From contig CP091034.1 of NCBI GenBank assembly GCA_039725955.1, forward strand, positions 3,038,001 through 3,102,000: a stretch of 64,000 bases of DNA. The letters are read 5' to 3'. How positions within the stretch are numbered: position 1 is the first letter of the stretch; each line of letters opens with the position of its first letter. Position numbers and translations under genes: made by a program. The notes below the pieces were generated by a model. It was given only the letters and a program-made list of their open reading frames with translations, was not told the origin of the DNA and ran no database searches. Positions 52,465 through 60,458 of the stretch are shown here, piece by piece. The stretch comes from Sinorhizobium sp. B11 (GTDB lineage: Bacteria; Pseudomonadota; Alphaproteobacteria; Rhizobiales; Rhizobiaceae).

Positions 52465-52504
52465 TTAACCCATCCTTTCCAATCGTGGTTAACAAATTCT
52501 AAAC
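52465..52504. promoter_or_regulatory. CtrA-like sites upstream of parA-like gene
   Basis: TTAA (52489-52492), seven bases, then TAAAC (52500-52504) differs from TTAA-N7-TTAAC by one base. A second TTAACC, inside the palindrome GGTTAACC (52463-52470), lies 24 bases to the left. Both are within 75-115 bases of the parA-like start. Confidence 0.4.
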
Positions 52505-52583
52505 GCGCCCGCCGAAATTGCGGTCCGCATTTTTCACATCATCAAAAATTGGGATGGCCCGAAGCGCGAAAAACAACAAAAAA

Positions 52584-52609
52584 GCCCGGAAAACCGAGGT
52601 TTTCCGGGC
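52584..52609 (-). terminator. Terminator after alcohol dehydrogenase gene
   Basis: A perfect 11-bp stem (52584-52594 with 52599-52609), 4-base loop and six T residues on the minus strand. It ends the ALDH-ADH transcript. Confidence 0.92.
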
Positions 52610-52635
52610 CAGTTTAGAGGTCCGCCTTTATCTGT

Positions 52636-53790
52636 TCAGAAGCAATCCTTAAACAGGGTCTTCGTATTTTCGAGCGTCAATGCAACCGGATTGCCACCAG
52701 CACTCGGATCTTCGATCGCCATTGCGGCCAGTTCGTCGATCCGGTCGGGGGTGATTCCCATCGCAGTGAGATTTTCGGGCACGCCGAGTTCGGAGCGCAG
52801 CTTCAGCACGTAGTCGTAGAAGCCGTCGAAACCGCCGGATATGCCGAGATAGGCAGCCGCACGCGCAATCTTCTCTTCAATGGCCGAGCGGTTGAAGCGC
52901 AGCACCGCGGGCATGACGACGGCATTGGTCATGCCGTGATGGGTGTTGTAAACCGCGCCGATCGGATGCGAGAGCGCGTGAATGGCGCCAAGCCCCTTCT
53001 GGAACGCAACAGCGCCCATGGCAGCTGCCGACATCATGTTGGCGCGGGCTTCCAGATCCGTACCTTCCTTGTAGGCGCGCGGCAGGAATTCCTTGACGAG
53101 GCGCATGCCTTCCAGCGCGATGCCGGCTGACATCGGGTGATAGAAAGGCGAAGAATAGGCTTCCAGGCAGTGGGCGAAGGCGTCCATGCCGGTGCCGGCG
53201 GTGATGATCTTCGGCATGCCAACCGTCAGTTCCGGATCGGCGATGACGACGCCCGGCAGGAACTTCGGATGGAAGATGATCTTCTTCACATGCGTTGCGG
53301 AATTGGTGATGACGCTGGCACGGCCGACTTCCGAACCTGTGCCGGCCGTCGTCGGCACGGCAACGATCGGCGCGATGCCTGCAACATCAGCCCGCGTCCA
53401 CCAGTCACCGATATCCTCGAAATCCCAGACGGGACGCGTCTGGCCGACCATGAAGGCCACGCACTTGCCGAGATCGAGGCCCGAACCGCCGCCGAAGGCG
53501 ACGACGCCGTCATGGCCACCGTCACGGCAGGCCTTGATACCGGCTTCGAGGTTCTTCTCGTTCGGATTCGGATCGACATCGGCAAAGATCGCCCGGCCGA
53601 GGCCGGCATCTTCGAGAATGTCGAGCGCGTTCTTGGTGATCGCCATCGCGGCGAGGCCGCGGTCGGTGACGAGCAGCGGCTTCTTCATGCCGAGGCTCTT
53701 GCAGGCGTCTGCGAGTTCCTTGATGCGTCCGCGGCCGAGCTTGACGGATGTCGGGTAGCTCCAGTTGGCGGTGATGTTGGCGCTGCTCAT
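52636..53790 (-). CDS. Iron-containing alcohol dehydrogenase
   Basis: NAD(P)-dependent group III alcohol dehydrogenase of 384 residues. AFGGGSGLDLGKCVAF (about 98-113) binds the nucleotide; metal ligands are in TGMDAFAHCLEAY and ALSHPIGAVYNTHHGMTNAVVMP. The substrate is not set by sequence. The ATG overlaps the stop of the aldehyde dehydrogenase gene by four bases, so alcohol and aldehyde oxidation are probably consecutive steps. It ends the minus-strand gene set that begins at 59234. Confidence 0.92.
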   Translation of the reverse strand: MSSANITANWSYPTSVKLGRGRIKELADACKSLGMKKPLLVTDRGLAAMAITKNALDILEDAGLGRAIFADVDPNPNEKNLEAGIKACRDGGHDGVVAFGGGSGLDLGKCVAFMVGQTRPVWDFEDIGDWWTRADVAGIAPIVAVPTTAGTGSEVGRASVITNSATHVKKIIFHPKFLPGVVIADPELTVGMPKIITAGTGMDAFAHCLEAYSSPFYHPMSAGIALEGMRLVKEFLPRAYKEGTDLEARANMMSAAAMGAVAFQKGLGAIHALSHPIGAVYNTHHGMTNAVVMPAVLRFNRSAIEEKIARAAAYLGISGGFDGFYDYVLKLRSELGVPENLTAMGITPDRIDELAAMAIEDPSAGGNPVALTLENTKTLFKDCF

Positions 53791-55172
53791 GCTGTGACTT
53801 TCTTCAGGTGGTAGGATTTCGGGCGCGTCAGATTGTGGAAGCCGATGATCGACAACGAGCCGCCGCGGCCGGTTTCCTTGACGCCGGTCCAGCACAGAGC
53901 CGGATCGAGATAATCGGCGCGGTTCATGAAGACAGTGCCGGTTTCGATGTCGCGGCCGAGCCGCCCTGCACGCTCCGCGTCCTTGGTCCAGAGCGAGGCC
54001 GTCAGCCCGTACTGGCTGTCATTCATCAGCGCCAGCGCCTCATCGTCGTTCTTGACCTTCATGATGCCGACGGCCGGGCCGAAGGTTTCTTCGCGCATGA
54101 AGGCCATGGAATGATCGACATTGACGAGGATCTGCGGTGCGAGATAGGCACCGCCGTCATCGGCCGGGAAGAGCTTGGGATCGACGAGCGCCTTGGCGCC
54201 CTTGCCGACGGCATCGGCGATCTGCTCGCGCACTACCTTGGCGAAGCGCTTGTGCGCCATCGGGCCGAGCGATGTCTCCGGGTCGAGCGGATTGCCGAGC
54301 TTGTAGTTCGAAACCCAGGCGACCGACTTCTCGACGAAGGCGTCGTAGAGCGATTCATGCACATAGATGCGCTCGATGCCGCAGCAGCACTGGCCGGAAT
54401 TATAGGTCGCGCCATCCATCAGCGTATCGACGGCAGCGTCGAGATCCGCATCTTCCATCACATAACCCGGATCCTTGCCGCCGAGTTCGAGGCCGAGACC
54501 GGTAAAGGTGCCGGCCGCAGCGCGCTCCATCGAACGGCCGCCTTCGACCGAACCGGTGAAATTGACGAAGTTGAAGCTGCCGGCGGCGATCAGCGCCGAG
54601 GTCGTCTCATGGCCGAGGAAGACATTCTGAAACACATCCTCGGGAACACCGGCCTCAATGAAGGCCTGCACCAGACGTTCGCCGACCAACAGAGTCTGCG
54701 AAGCATGCTTGAGCACGACGGTATTGCCGGCCATCAGCGCCGGCGCGATCGTGTTGATCGCCGTCATGTAAGGATAGTTCCAGGGAGCGACAACGAAGAC
54801 GACGCCATGCGCTTCGCGCTCGATGCGGCGCTCGAACTTGTCGCTCTCTTCGACGACGAGCGGCGCCAAGGCATCCGCTGCGATCGAGGCGACATAGTTG
54901 GAACGCTCGTTGAAGCCGCGATATTCGCCGCCATACTTGATCGGCCGGCCCATCTGCCAGGCAAGCTCGGGCACGACGACATCCGACATCTCGTTGAGAC
55001 GGGCGACACCTTTCAGCACCAACTGGACACGATCTTCTAGCGGGCGCCTGGCCCAGGCCTTCTGCGCCTTGCGCGCACGCGCAACGGCTTCCTTCGCCGC
55101 TTCAAGCGAAAGCGCCGGACGCTCCGCATAAACAGAGCCGTCGATCGGCGAAATGCATTGGACCATTGTCAT
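53787..55172 (-). CDS. NAD(P)-dependent aldehyde dehydrogenase
   Basis: ALDH superfamily enzyme of 461 residues. It has APWNYPYM (129-136), FTGSVEGG (205-212), the general base Glu229 in LELGGKDPGYV and the nucleophile in a run of three Cys (NSGQCCCGIER, Cys263 by position). The C-terminal half is of the succinate-semialdehyde/betaine-aldehyde type. The start MTMVQC follows AGGA by 8 bases. It lies between the gamma-glutamyl ligase gene (98 bases) and the ADH gene (overlap). Confidence 0.93.
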   Translation of the reverse strand: MTMVQCISPIDGSVYAERPALSLEAAKEAVARARKAQKAWARRPLEDRVQLVLKGVARLNEMSDVVVPELAWQMGRPIKYGGEYRGFNERSNYVASIAADALAPLVVEESDKFERRIEREAHGVVFVVAPWNYPYMTAINTIAPALMAGNTVVLKHASQTLLVGERLVQAFIEAGVPEDVFQNVFLGHETTSALIAAGSFNFVNFTGSVEGGRSMERAAAGTFTGLGLELGGKDPGYVMEDADLDAAVDTLMDGATYNSGQCCCGIERIYVHESLYDAFVEKSVAWVSNYKLGNPLDPETSLGPMAHKRFAKVVREQIADAVGKGAKALVDPKLFPADDGGAYLAPQILVNVDHSMAFMREETFGPAVGIMKVKNDDEALALMNDSQYGLTASLWTKDAERAGRLGRDIETGTVFMNRADYLDPALCWTGVKETGRGGSLSIIGFHNLTRPKSYHLKKVTA

Positions 55173-55270
55173 GATCTGTTTCCTGTTTTCTTCTGAGCCG
55201 CAGGGAAAGACGCCATGACCGATCCCCCACAAGGAATCCGGTCACGCGGTTTTCCGCTTCGGATATGTTC

Positions 55271-56635
55271 TTAAGCTCTCTCGAAGCCGCGCGCCACTTC
55301 CCAATCCGTGATGCGTCGGTCGTATTCTTCCTGCTCCCATTCGGCAGCGCGGGTATAGTGATCGATGACATCATCGCCGAAGGCTGTGCGCAGCATTTCC
55401 GATTCCGTCATCGCCTTGGTCGCAGCCCGCAGCGTACGCGGGATTTCGCGGATATCCTTGCCGAAATAGGCGTCACCCACATAGGGCGCCTCCAGTTCCA
55501 GCTTCTTCTCGATGCCGTCGATGCCGGCGGCAAGCAGGGCCGCGAAGGCAAGGTAAGGATTGAGGTCGGAGCCGCCGACACGGCATTCGATACGGATCCC
55601 CTTGGTCTCCTCGCCGCAGAGGCGGTAGCCGGCCGTACGATTGTCCTTGCTCCAGACGGCCTTGGTGGGCGCGAACGTGCCGGCCATGAAGCGCTTGTAG
55701 GAATTGATATAGGGCGCCAGGAAATAGGTGATCTCGCTCGCGTGGCTCAAGAGCCCGGCAATATAGTTCTGCATCAGCGGCGACATGCCGTGATGGCCGG
55801 TATGATCGAAGAAGAGCGGCTTTTCTTCGAGACTCCAGAGTGACTGATGGATATGCGATGAGCTGCCGGCGGCATTGTAGTGCCACTTGGCGAGGAAGGT
55901 GATCGCCTTGCCCTTCGACCAGGCGATTTCCTTGCAGCCGTTCTTGATGATCGCATGGCGATCGGCCATGGCGAGTGCATCGGCATAACGCACGTTGATT
56001 TCTTCCTGGCCGGCGGACGCCTCGCCCTTGGAATTTTCGACCGGAATGCCGGCGCCCTGCAGGCCCTTGCGGATCGCCCGCATGACCTCTTCTTCCTTGG
56101 TCGTCTGGAAGATGTGGTAATCCTCATTATAGGCGCTGGCGAGTTTCAGGTCGCGGTAACCCGACGCCTGCGCCGCCTCATAGGTCTGGTCGAAGAGGAA
56201 GAATTCGAGTTCGGAGGCCATGTAGGCCTTCATCCCCATGTCTTCGAGCCGCTTGACCTGCTTCTTCAGGATCGCGCGCGGTGAGTGGGCCACTTCCTCA
56301 TGCGTATGATGATCCAGCACGTCGCAGAGAACGAGGGCCGTGCCTTCGAGCCAGGGAATGACCCGCAGCGTCGAAAGATCGGGCTTCATCGTGTAGTCGC
56401 CATAGCCCTTTTCCCAGCTGGTCGCCTTGTAGCCGGAAACGGTTTCCATCTCCATATCCGTCGCCTGGAGGTAGTTGCAGCTGTGCGTTTCCTTCCAGGC
56501 GCTTTCGAGGAAGAATTCGGCCTGGAAACGCTTGCCCATCAGGCGCCCCTGCATGTCCACCTGGCAGGCCAGCACCGTATCGATGCGCCCGTCGGCAACG
56601 TCCTGTCTGAGATCGTCGAGAGTATAGTTGCTCAT
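55271..56635 (-). CDS. Glutamine synthetase family ligase (gamma-glutamylamine synthetase-like)
   Basis: GS-fold ATP-dependent ligase of 454 residues. Catalytic elements present are the Glu in SELEFFLFD, QEEINVRYADAL, the His in GSSSHIHQSL, AGTFAPTKAVWSKDNRT and IECRVGGSDLNPYLAFAALLAAG. The Tyr adenylylation loop of assimilatory GlnA is not seen. Its context (permease, ALDH, ADH, amide hydrolase) matches PuuA-type enzymes that gamma-glutamylate amines for catabolism rather than ammonia-assimilating GS. The acceptor amine is inferred, not shown. Confidence 0.88.
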   Translation of the reverse strand: MSNYTLDDLRQDVADGRIDTVLACQVDMQGRLMGKRFQAEFFLESAWKETHSCNYLQATDMEMETVSGYKATSWEKGYGDYTMKPDLSTLRVIPWLEGTALVLCDVLDHHTHEEVAHSPRAILKKQVKRLEDMGMKAYMASELEFFLFDQTYEAAQASGYRDLKLASAYNEDYHIFQTTKEEEVMRAIRKGLQGAGIPVENSKGEASAGQEEINVRYADALAMADRHAIIKNGCKEIAWSKGKAITFLAKWHYNAAGSSSHIHQSLWSLEEKPLFFDHTGHHGMSPLMQNYIAGLLSHASEITYFLAPYINSYKRFMAGTFAPTKAVWSKDNRTAGYRLCGEETKGIRIECRVGGSDLNPYLAFAALLAAGIDGIEKKLELEAPYVGDAYFGKDIREIPRTLRAATKAMTESEMLRTAFGDDVIDHYTRAAEWEQEEYDRRITDWEVARGFERA

Positions 56636-56781
56636 GATGTATCCGCCTGAAATTGAACTTGGAAATCGGGACAACGAAACGGCATGCGACCGCCGGGATC
56701 AACCCACCCGATGCCTTTTCGTTGAACCGTGAGGGGGCCGCGTGACGCGGCCCCGCCATGTGAGAGGGAAGCCTTGAACTA

Positions 56782-58329
56782 TCAGTGTTCGCCGACAGCC
56801 TTTTCGGCCGCTGCGATTTCGGCCTGGCGTCGCGCCACTTCCTCGCCGATCGGCGGCCCCTTGAAGCGGCGGCTTTCGAAGCCGAACCAGACAATGCCGG
56901 TCAGAACCAGGAAGCCGACCGTCACATAGAGTGCCGGTCCGTTCGGCGGTTGAATGCCGAGCACGAAGATCAGGATCATCGCGAGGATCGAGAGAACCGC
57001 GAAGAGCTTGAACATGCCTTCGCCGAGGTTCCACGGACCCATCTTGTCCCACTTCGACGTGCCCCAGGCAAAGAGGCCGAGCGCGATCGGGATCGCGAAG
57101 GAGAAGAACAGGAAGATGACCGTGCAGGATACGACGATCGTGTAAACCGGCGTCTCGCCGATCGAAACGAGCGACGAGCCCCAGACGAAGAGCACCGAGA
57201 GGATCGAGCCCGTCCAGATGGCGGCAACCGGCGTGCGGTAGTTCGGGCTGACCTTCGACAGTCCCTTCGATGCCGGCAGGCCGCCGTCACGCGAGAAGGC
57301 GAAGATCATGCGCGAGACCGAAGTGACGGTCGCAAGACCGCACAGCCACTGGCTGATGAGGATCGCGAAGTAGAGAATGTCCTTCACGGTCGAATTGACC
57401 TGCGTGTCCATCGCCCAGAAGAACACGTTCCAGCCCTGCTTTGCAGCATCGTCCATGTTTGGCAGCATGAGCACGAAGGAGCACAGCATGATGTAGCCGA
57501 AGAGCGCTGACCAGAGGACGGAAGAGACCATACCGCGCGGAACGGAATGCGCCGCCTTGACCGTTTCTTCGGACGTATGGGCCGAGGCGTCATAGCCGGT
57601 GATCGTATAGATCGGCAGCAGCAGGCCGAGCAGGAAGACCCAGAGGCCCGAGGTCGAGGGCCAGACATTGCCGCCCGCTTCGCCCGAATAGTTGGCGAAG
57701 GTGAAGAGCCGGCCGAACTCGTAAGACGGCGCCGAAATCAGGCACACCGCGGCAAGCGCGATAGAGGTCGCGAAGATGAGATAGCCCGAGAAATCGGTGA
57801 GCTTGGCCGTGAGGCCGATACCCATATGGTTCACGAGGGCCTGCGCGCCGGTGATGATCACCAGGAAGACGATGCGCACCGTCGTCGTGTCCGTCAGGCC
57901 GAGATAGCTCGTGCCGAACGTGCCCATGAAGAAATAATAGGTACCGACATTGATGGCGCCGAGAACGGTGACGAGGCCGAGCAGGTTGAACCAGGCGGTC
58001 AGCCAGCCGGTGAAGCGGTTGCCGAGGATCGAACCCCAGTGATAGAGCCCGCCTGCCGTCGGATAGGCGGAGCTGATCTGCGCCATCGCAACGGCGAACA
58101 CCAGCGAGACGAAGCAGCCCAGCGGCCAGCCGATACCGATCGCGGCACCGCCTGCACCCGCGGTTGCCTGCGCCAGCGAGTTGATGCCGCCCGACAGGAT
58201 GCAGATAATCGAGAAGGATACGGCAAAGTTCGAAAACGAGCTCATGCGTCGTTCAAGTTCCTGGGCATAGCCCATGGAATGCAGGATGCTCATATCCTGC
58301 TTCTTATCATTTTCGGAATAGTCCGACAT
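56782..58329 (-). CDS. APC superfamily amino acid/amine permease
   Basis: Twelve-helix permease of 515 residues of the GABA/choline (Uga4/BAT1-like) branch. The N-terminal LHSMGYAQELERRMSSFSNFAVSFSIICILSGG and AQISSAYPTAGGLYHWGSILG are characteristic, as is ITGYDASAHTSEETVKAAHSVPRGM in helix 6-7. It likely imports the amine or amino acid handled by the downstream ligase and dehydrogenases. It is 146 bases upstream of the ligase gene, with no clear terminator in between. Confidence 0.9.
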   Translation of the reverse strand: MSDYSENDKKQDMSILHSMGYAQELERRMSSFSNFAVSFSIICILSGGINSLAQATAGAGGAAIGIGWPLGCFVSLVFAVAMAQISSAYPTAGGLYHWGSILGNRFTGWLTAWFNLLGLVTVLGAINVGTYYFFMGTFGTSYLGLTDTTTVRIVFLVIITGAQALVNHMGIGLTAKLTDFSGYLIFATSIALAAVCLISAPSYEFGRLFTFANYSGEAGGNVWPSTSGLWVFLLGLLLPIYTITGYDASAHTSEETVKAAHSVPRGMVSSVLWSALFGYIMLCSFVLMLPNMDDAAKQGWNVFFWAMDTQVNSTVKDILYFAILISQWLCGLATVTSVSRMIFAFSRDGGLPASKGLSKVSPNYRTPVAAIWTGSILSVLFVWGSSLVSIGETPVYTIVVSCTVIFLFFSFAIPIALGLFAWGTSKWDKMGPWNLGEGMFKLFAVLSILAMILIFVLGIQPPNGPALYVTVGFLVLTGIVWFGFESRRFKGPPIGEEVARRQAEIAAAEKAVGEH

Positions 58330-58448
58330 GACTTCCCCCTGTTGACAATCGCCCGCGGAATTGCGGCCGATCCTGTGCCAAAAGTGCCCGTGGCTTTTCG
58401 CCTTGCGGGCTGTTCGCAGTTAAACTGCTCCCCGGGGTCTTCTTTTAT

Positions 58449-59234
58449 TCAGGCATCCAGGCTTTGCTGGAGAAGCCTTGTGAGATAGTCGGCCACGACC
58501 CCTTGGCCGGTATCTTCACTGATAAGGTCGTTGCGGACCTCGATCATGACATTGCGAAGCCCGTTGGAAATGCCGTGCAGGATCAGCGTGTGGGTCACGC
58601 CGTCAGCAGGCCCGTAGGGTTCGTTGCGTTCTGTACGATAAAGCGGCGCCTCGGCCGCAAAATCCAGCATGCGGTCGGCGAGACGGCTGTCCTCGTCATG
58701 GAGGATGCCGAGTTCGACGGCGCGCTGCTTTCCATTGTAGACCGGAGTGAAGCTGTGGATCGTCACGATGACGCTATCCTGCCCCCTCACCTGCCGATCC
58801 CGGATCAAGGCGCGCACGCCATCATGGAACGGCAGGTAAAGAGCCTCCGTGCGGGCCAGGCGCTCGCCCTCACTCAAATCCTTGTTGCCCGGAATCGCAT
58901 AGATCTCGCTGACCTCGGGCATGGCGCCCGGCGAGCTCGGCGGCCGGTTGCAGTCATAGATCAGGCGCGAGAAGCGCTGGTAGATGAGCGTTGCATCGAG
59001 CGCTGCGGAAATGGCGCGCGCAACGGCAAGGGCGCCTGGATCCCAGGCGATATGGCTGGAAAGCGCTTCCTCGGAGAGGCCCAGATCGCCGAAATGTTCA
59101 GGAAGCGTGCGCGATGCATGCTCGCAGATAAGCAGCACGGGGCTCTTGCCGTGGACACGCTCGATTGCAACGCAATCGCCGTCCGCCTCGCTGAGAATTT
59201 TGGCCTGAGCCAGCACCAACGGCGCTTCCCCCAT
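58449..59234 (-). CDS. N-formylglutamate amidohydrolase family protein
   Basis: Zn-dependent amidohydrolase-like protein of 261 residues (HutG2/NFGase family). SPVLLICEHASRTLP begins the domain with the metal-binding HAS segment; RFSRLIYDCNRPP, VTIHSFTPVYNG and VMIEVRNDLI follow. No histidine-degradation genes are nearby. Because it accompanies a gamma-glutamyl ligase, I infer it may hydrolyse an N-substituted glutamate or gamma-glutamyl amide. It is the first gene of the minus-strand set and divergent from the RpiR regulator. Confidence 0.85.
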   Translation of the reverse strand: MGEAPLVLAQAKILSEADGDCVAIERVHGKSPVLLICEHASRTLPEHFGDLGLSEEALSSHIAWDPGALAVARAISAALDATLIYQRFSRLIYDCNRPPSSPGAMPEVSEIYAIPGNKDLSEGERLARTEALYLPFHDGVRALIRDRQVRGQDSVIVTIHSFTPVYNGKQRAVELGILHDEDSRLADRMLDFAAEAPLYRTERNEPYGPADGVTHTLILHGISNGLRNVMIEVRNDLISEDTGQGVVADYLTRLLQQSLDA

Positions 59235-59258
59235 CGCTTAATAAACTCTTTACAAGAA

Positions 59259-59365
59259 AAGAATTCTTCAGCTTCACCGCAGTGTCAAGCGCACTCTGAA
59301 AATTTCTTTTCATGACAGTTATTGACATGGATTGTGACAGCGTTGTTAACTTTCAGTGGGAAAGT
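59259..59365. promoter_or_regulatory. Three palindromic GAA/TTC motifs in divergent promoter region
   Basis: AAGAATTCTT (59259-59268) is a 10-bp palindrome. TGAAAA-TTTC-TTTTCA (59297-59312) and ACTTTC-AGTGG-GAAAGT (59349-59365) are perfect 6-bp inverted repeats. All lie between the amidohydrolase gene and rpiR-type gene. RpiR-family dimers bind short inverted repeats of this sort, so these are candidate operators for both directions. Confidence 0.5.
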
Positions 59366-59396
59366 GGCACTAGACCATCCCGGGGAGCAAAATCAC

Positions 59397-60269
59397 GTGA
59401 GTGTCGCGGCAAAGACCGTTTCGGACGTCATTCATTCGCATTTCGGCGTGCTCACGCGCGCCGAGAAGCAATTGGCTGAAAGCCTTCTCGACAACTATCC
59501 CGTCTCAGGTCTCGGCAGCATCACCACCATCGCTGAAAATGCCGGCGTTTCCACGCCGACAGTCGTGCGCATGGTCCAGAAGCTCGGCTACAAGGGCTAT
59601 CCGGATTTCCAGCAGCATCTGCATCAGGAAGTCGAGGCGACGATCTCCAACCCCATCGCCAAGCACGACCGCTGGGCCCAGAACGCGCCGGGCACCCATA
59701 TATTGAACCGCTTCGCCGATGCCATCATGGGCAATCTGCGGCAGACGCTCTCCGATCTCGATACAGCGACCTTCGACAATGTCGCCACCCTGCTCTCGGA
59801 TCGCAAGCGCACGCTCTATTTCGTCGGCGGACGCATCACCGGCGCGCTGGCCGAATACTTCTTTACCCATATGCAGGTCATTCGCCCGAACACGGCGCTG
59901 CTGTCGTCCAATTCGTCGAGCTGGCCCCAATACGTCCTCAACATGAACCCCGGCGATCTGCTCATCATCTTCGATATCCGCCGCTACGAGCAGGAGATGG
60001 TGAGCCTGGCCACCGCCGCCCGCAAGCGCGGCGCCGAAATCATAGTTTTCACCGACCAATGGGCCTCACCCGCCGCCAAGCTCGCACGGCACGTCTTCCG
60101 CGTGCAGATCGAGGCGCCGTCGGCCTGGGATTCCTCCGTCGTGACACTCTTCATTGTCGAGGCGCTCATCGAAGCGGTGCAGAACTCGACCTGGGACGAA
60201 ACGAAGGAACGCATGAAAACGCTGGAAGGCCTGTTCGAACAAACCCGGCTTTTCCGCAAACCCGGTTAG
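59397..60269 (+). CDS. MurR/RpiR family transcriptional regulator
   Basis: Regulator of 290 residues with an N-terminal RpiR helix-turn-helix (about 1-78: LTRAEKQLAESLLDNYPVSGLGSITTIAENAGVSTPTVVRMVQKLGYKGYPDFQ) and a C-terminal SIS domain (about 120-260, YFVGGRITGALAEYFF and DLLIIFDIRRYEQEM) that binds a small ligand, usually a phosphosugar. I prefer the GTG at 59397 over an upstream ATG at 59322, because family members begin just before the helix-turn-helix and GGGGAG lies 10 bases before. It is flanked by the divergent amine gene set and the downstream ABC importer, and may control both. Confidence 0.88.
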   Translation: MSVAAKTVSDVIHSHFGVLTRAEKQLAESLLDNYPVSGLGSITTIAENAGVSTPTVVRMVQKLGYKGYPDFQQHLHQEVEATISNPIAKHDRWAQNAPGTHILNRFADAIMGNLRQTLSDLDTATFDNVATLLSDRKRTLYFVGGRITGALAEYFFTHMQVIRPNTALLSSNSSSWPQYVLNMNPGDLLIIFDIRRYEQEMVSLATAARKRGAEIIVFTDQWASPAAKLARHVFRVQIEAPSAWDSSVVTLFIVEALIEAVQNSTWDETKERMKTLEGLFEQTRLFRKPG

Positions 60270-60378
60270 GAGGGACAGCTAAAAAAAGGGCAAAAACAAT
60301 GGCGGCTTTCGCGGAAACAGGACAGCCTGTCGCAAATGAAACATTTGCCGCAAGCGACTGCTATTCATAGAAAAATTA

Positions 60379-60407
60379 ACGTCATGCAACTGTCACACAA
60401 GCTTCAT
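60379..60407 (+). promoter_or_regulatory. Candidate tandem PhoB box
   Basis: Three 7-mers repeat on an 11-bp period: ACGTCAT (60379-60385), CTGTCAC (60390-60396) and GCTTCAT (60401-60407), each pair separated by 4 bases. The first pair matches CTGTCAT-N4-CTGTCAT at 11 of 14 positions. It lies 52-80 bases before the binding-protein start, where a promoter is expected. This suggests phosphate-starvation control of the ABC importer. Confidence 0.5.
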
Positions 60408-60458
60408 CTAACGACAGTAACAGCACATCGGACACTGAAAACCTGAAGGAGAACAACA

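Noticed and set aside
58449..59234. N-formylglutamate amidohydrolase as part of histidine degradation
   Set aside because: No hutH, hutU, hutI or hutF gene is in the neighbourhood, and the adjacent genes handle amines and aldehydes.
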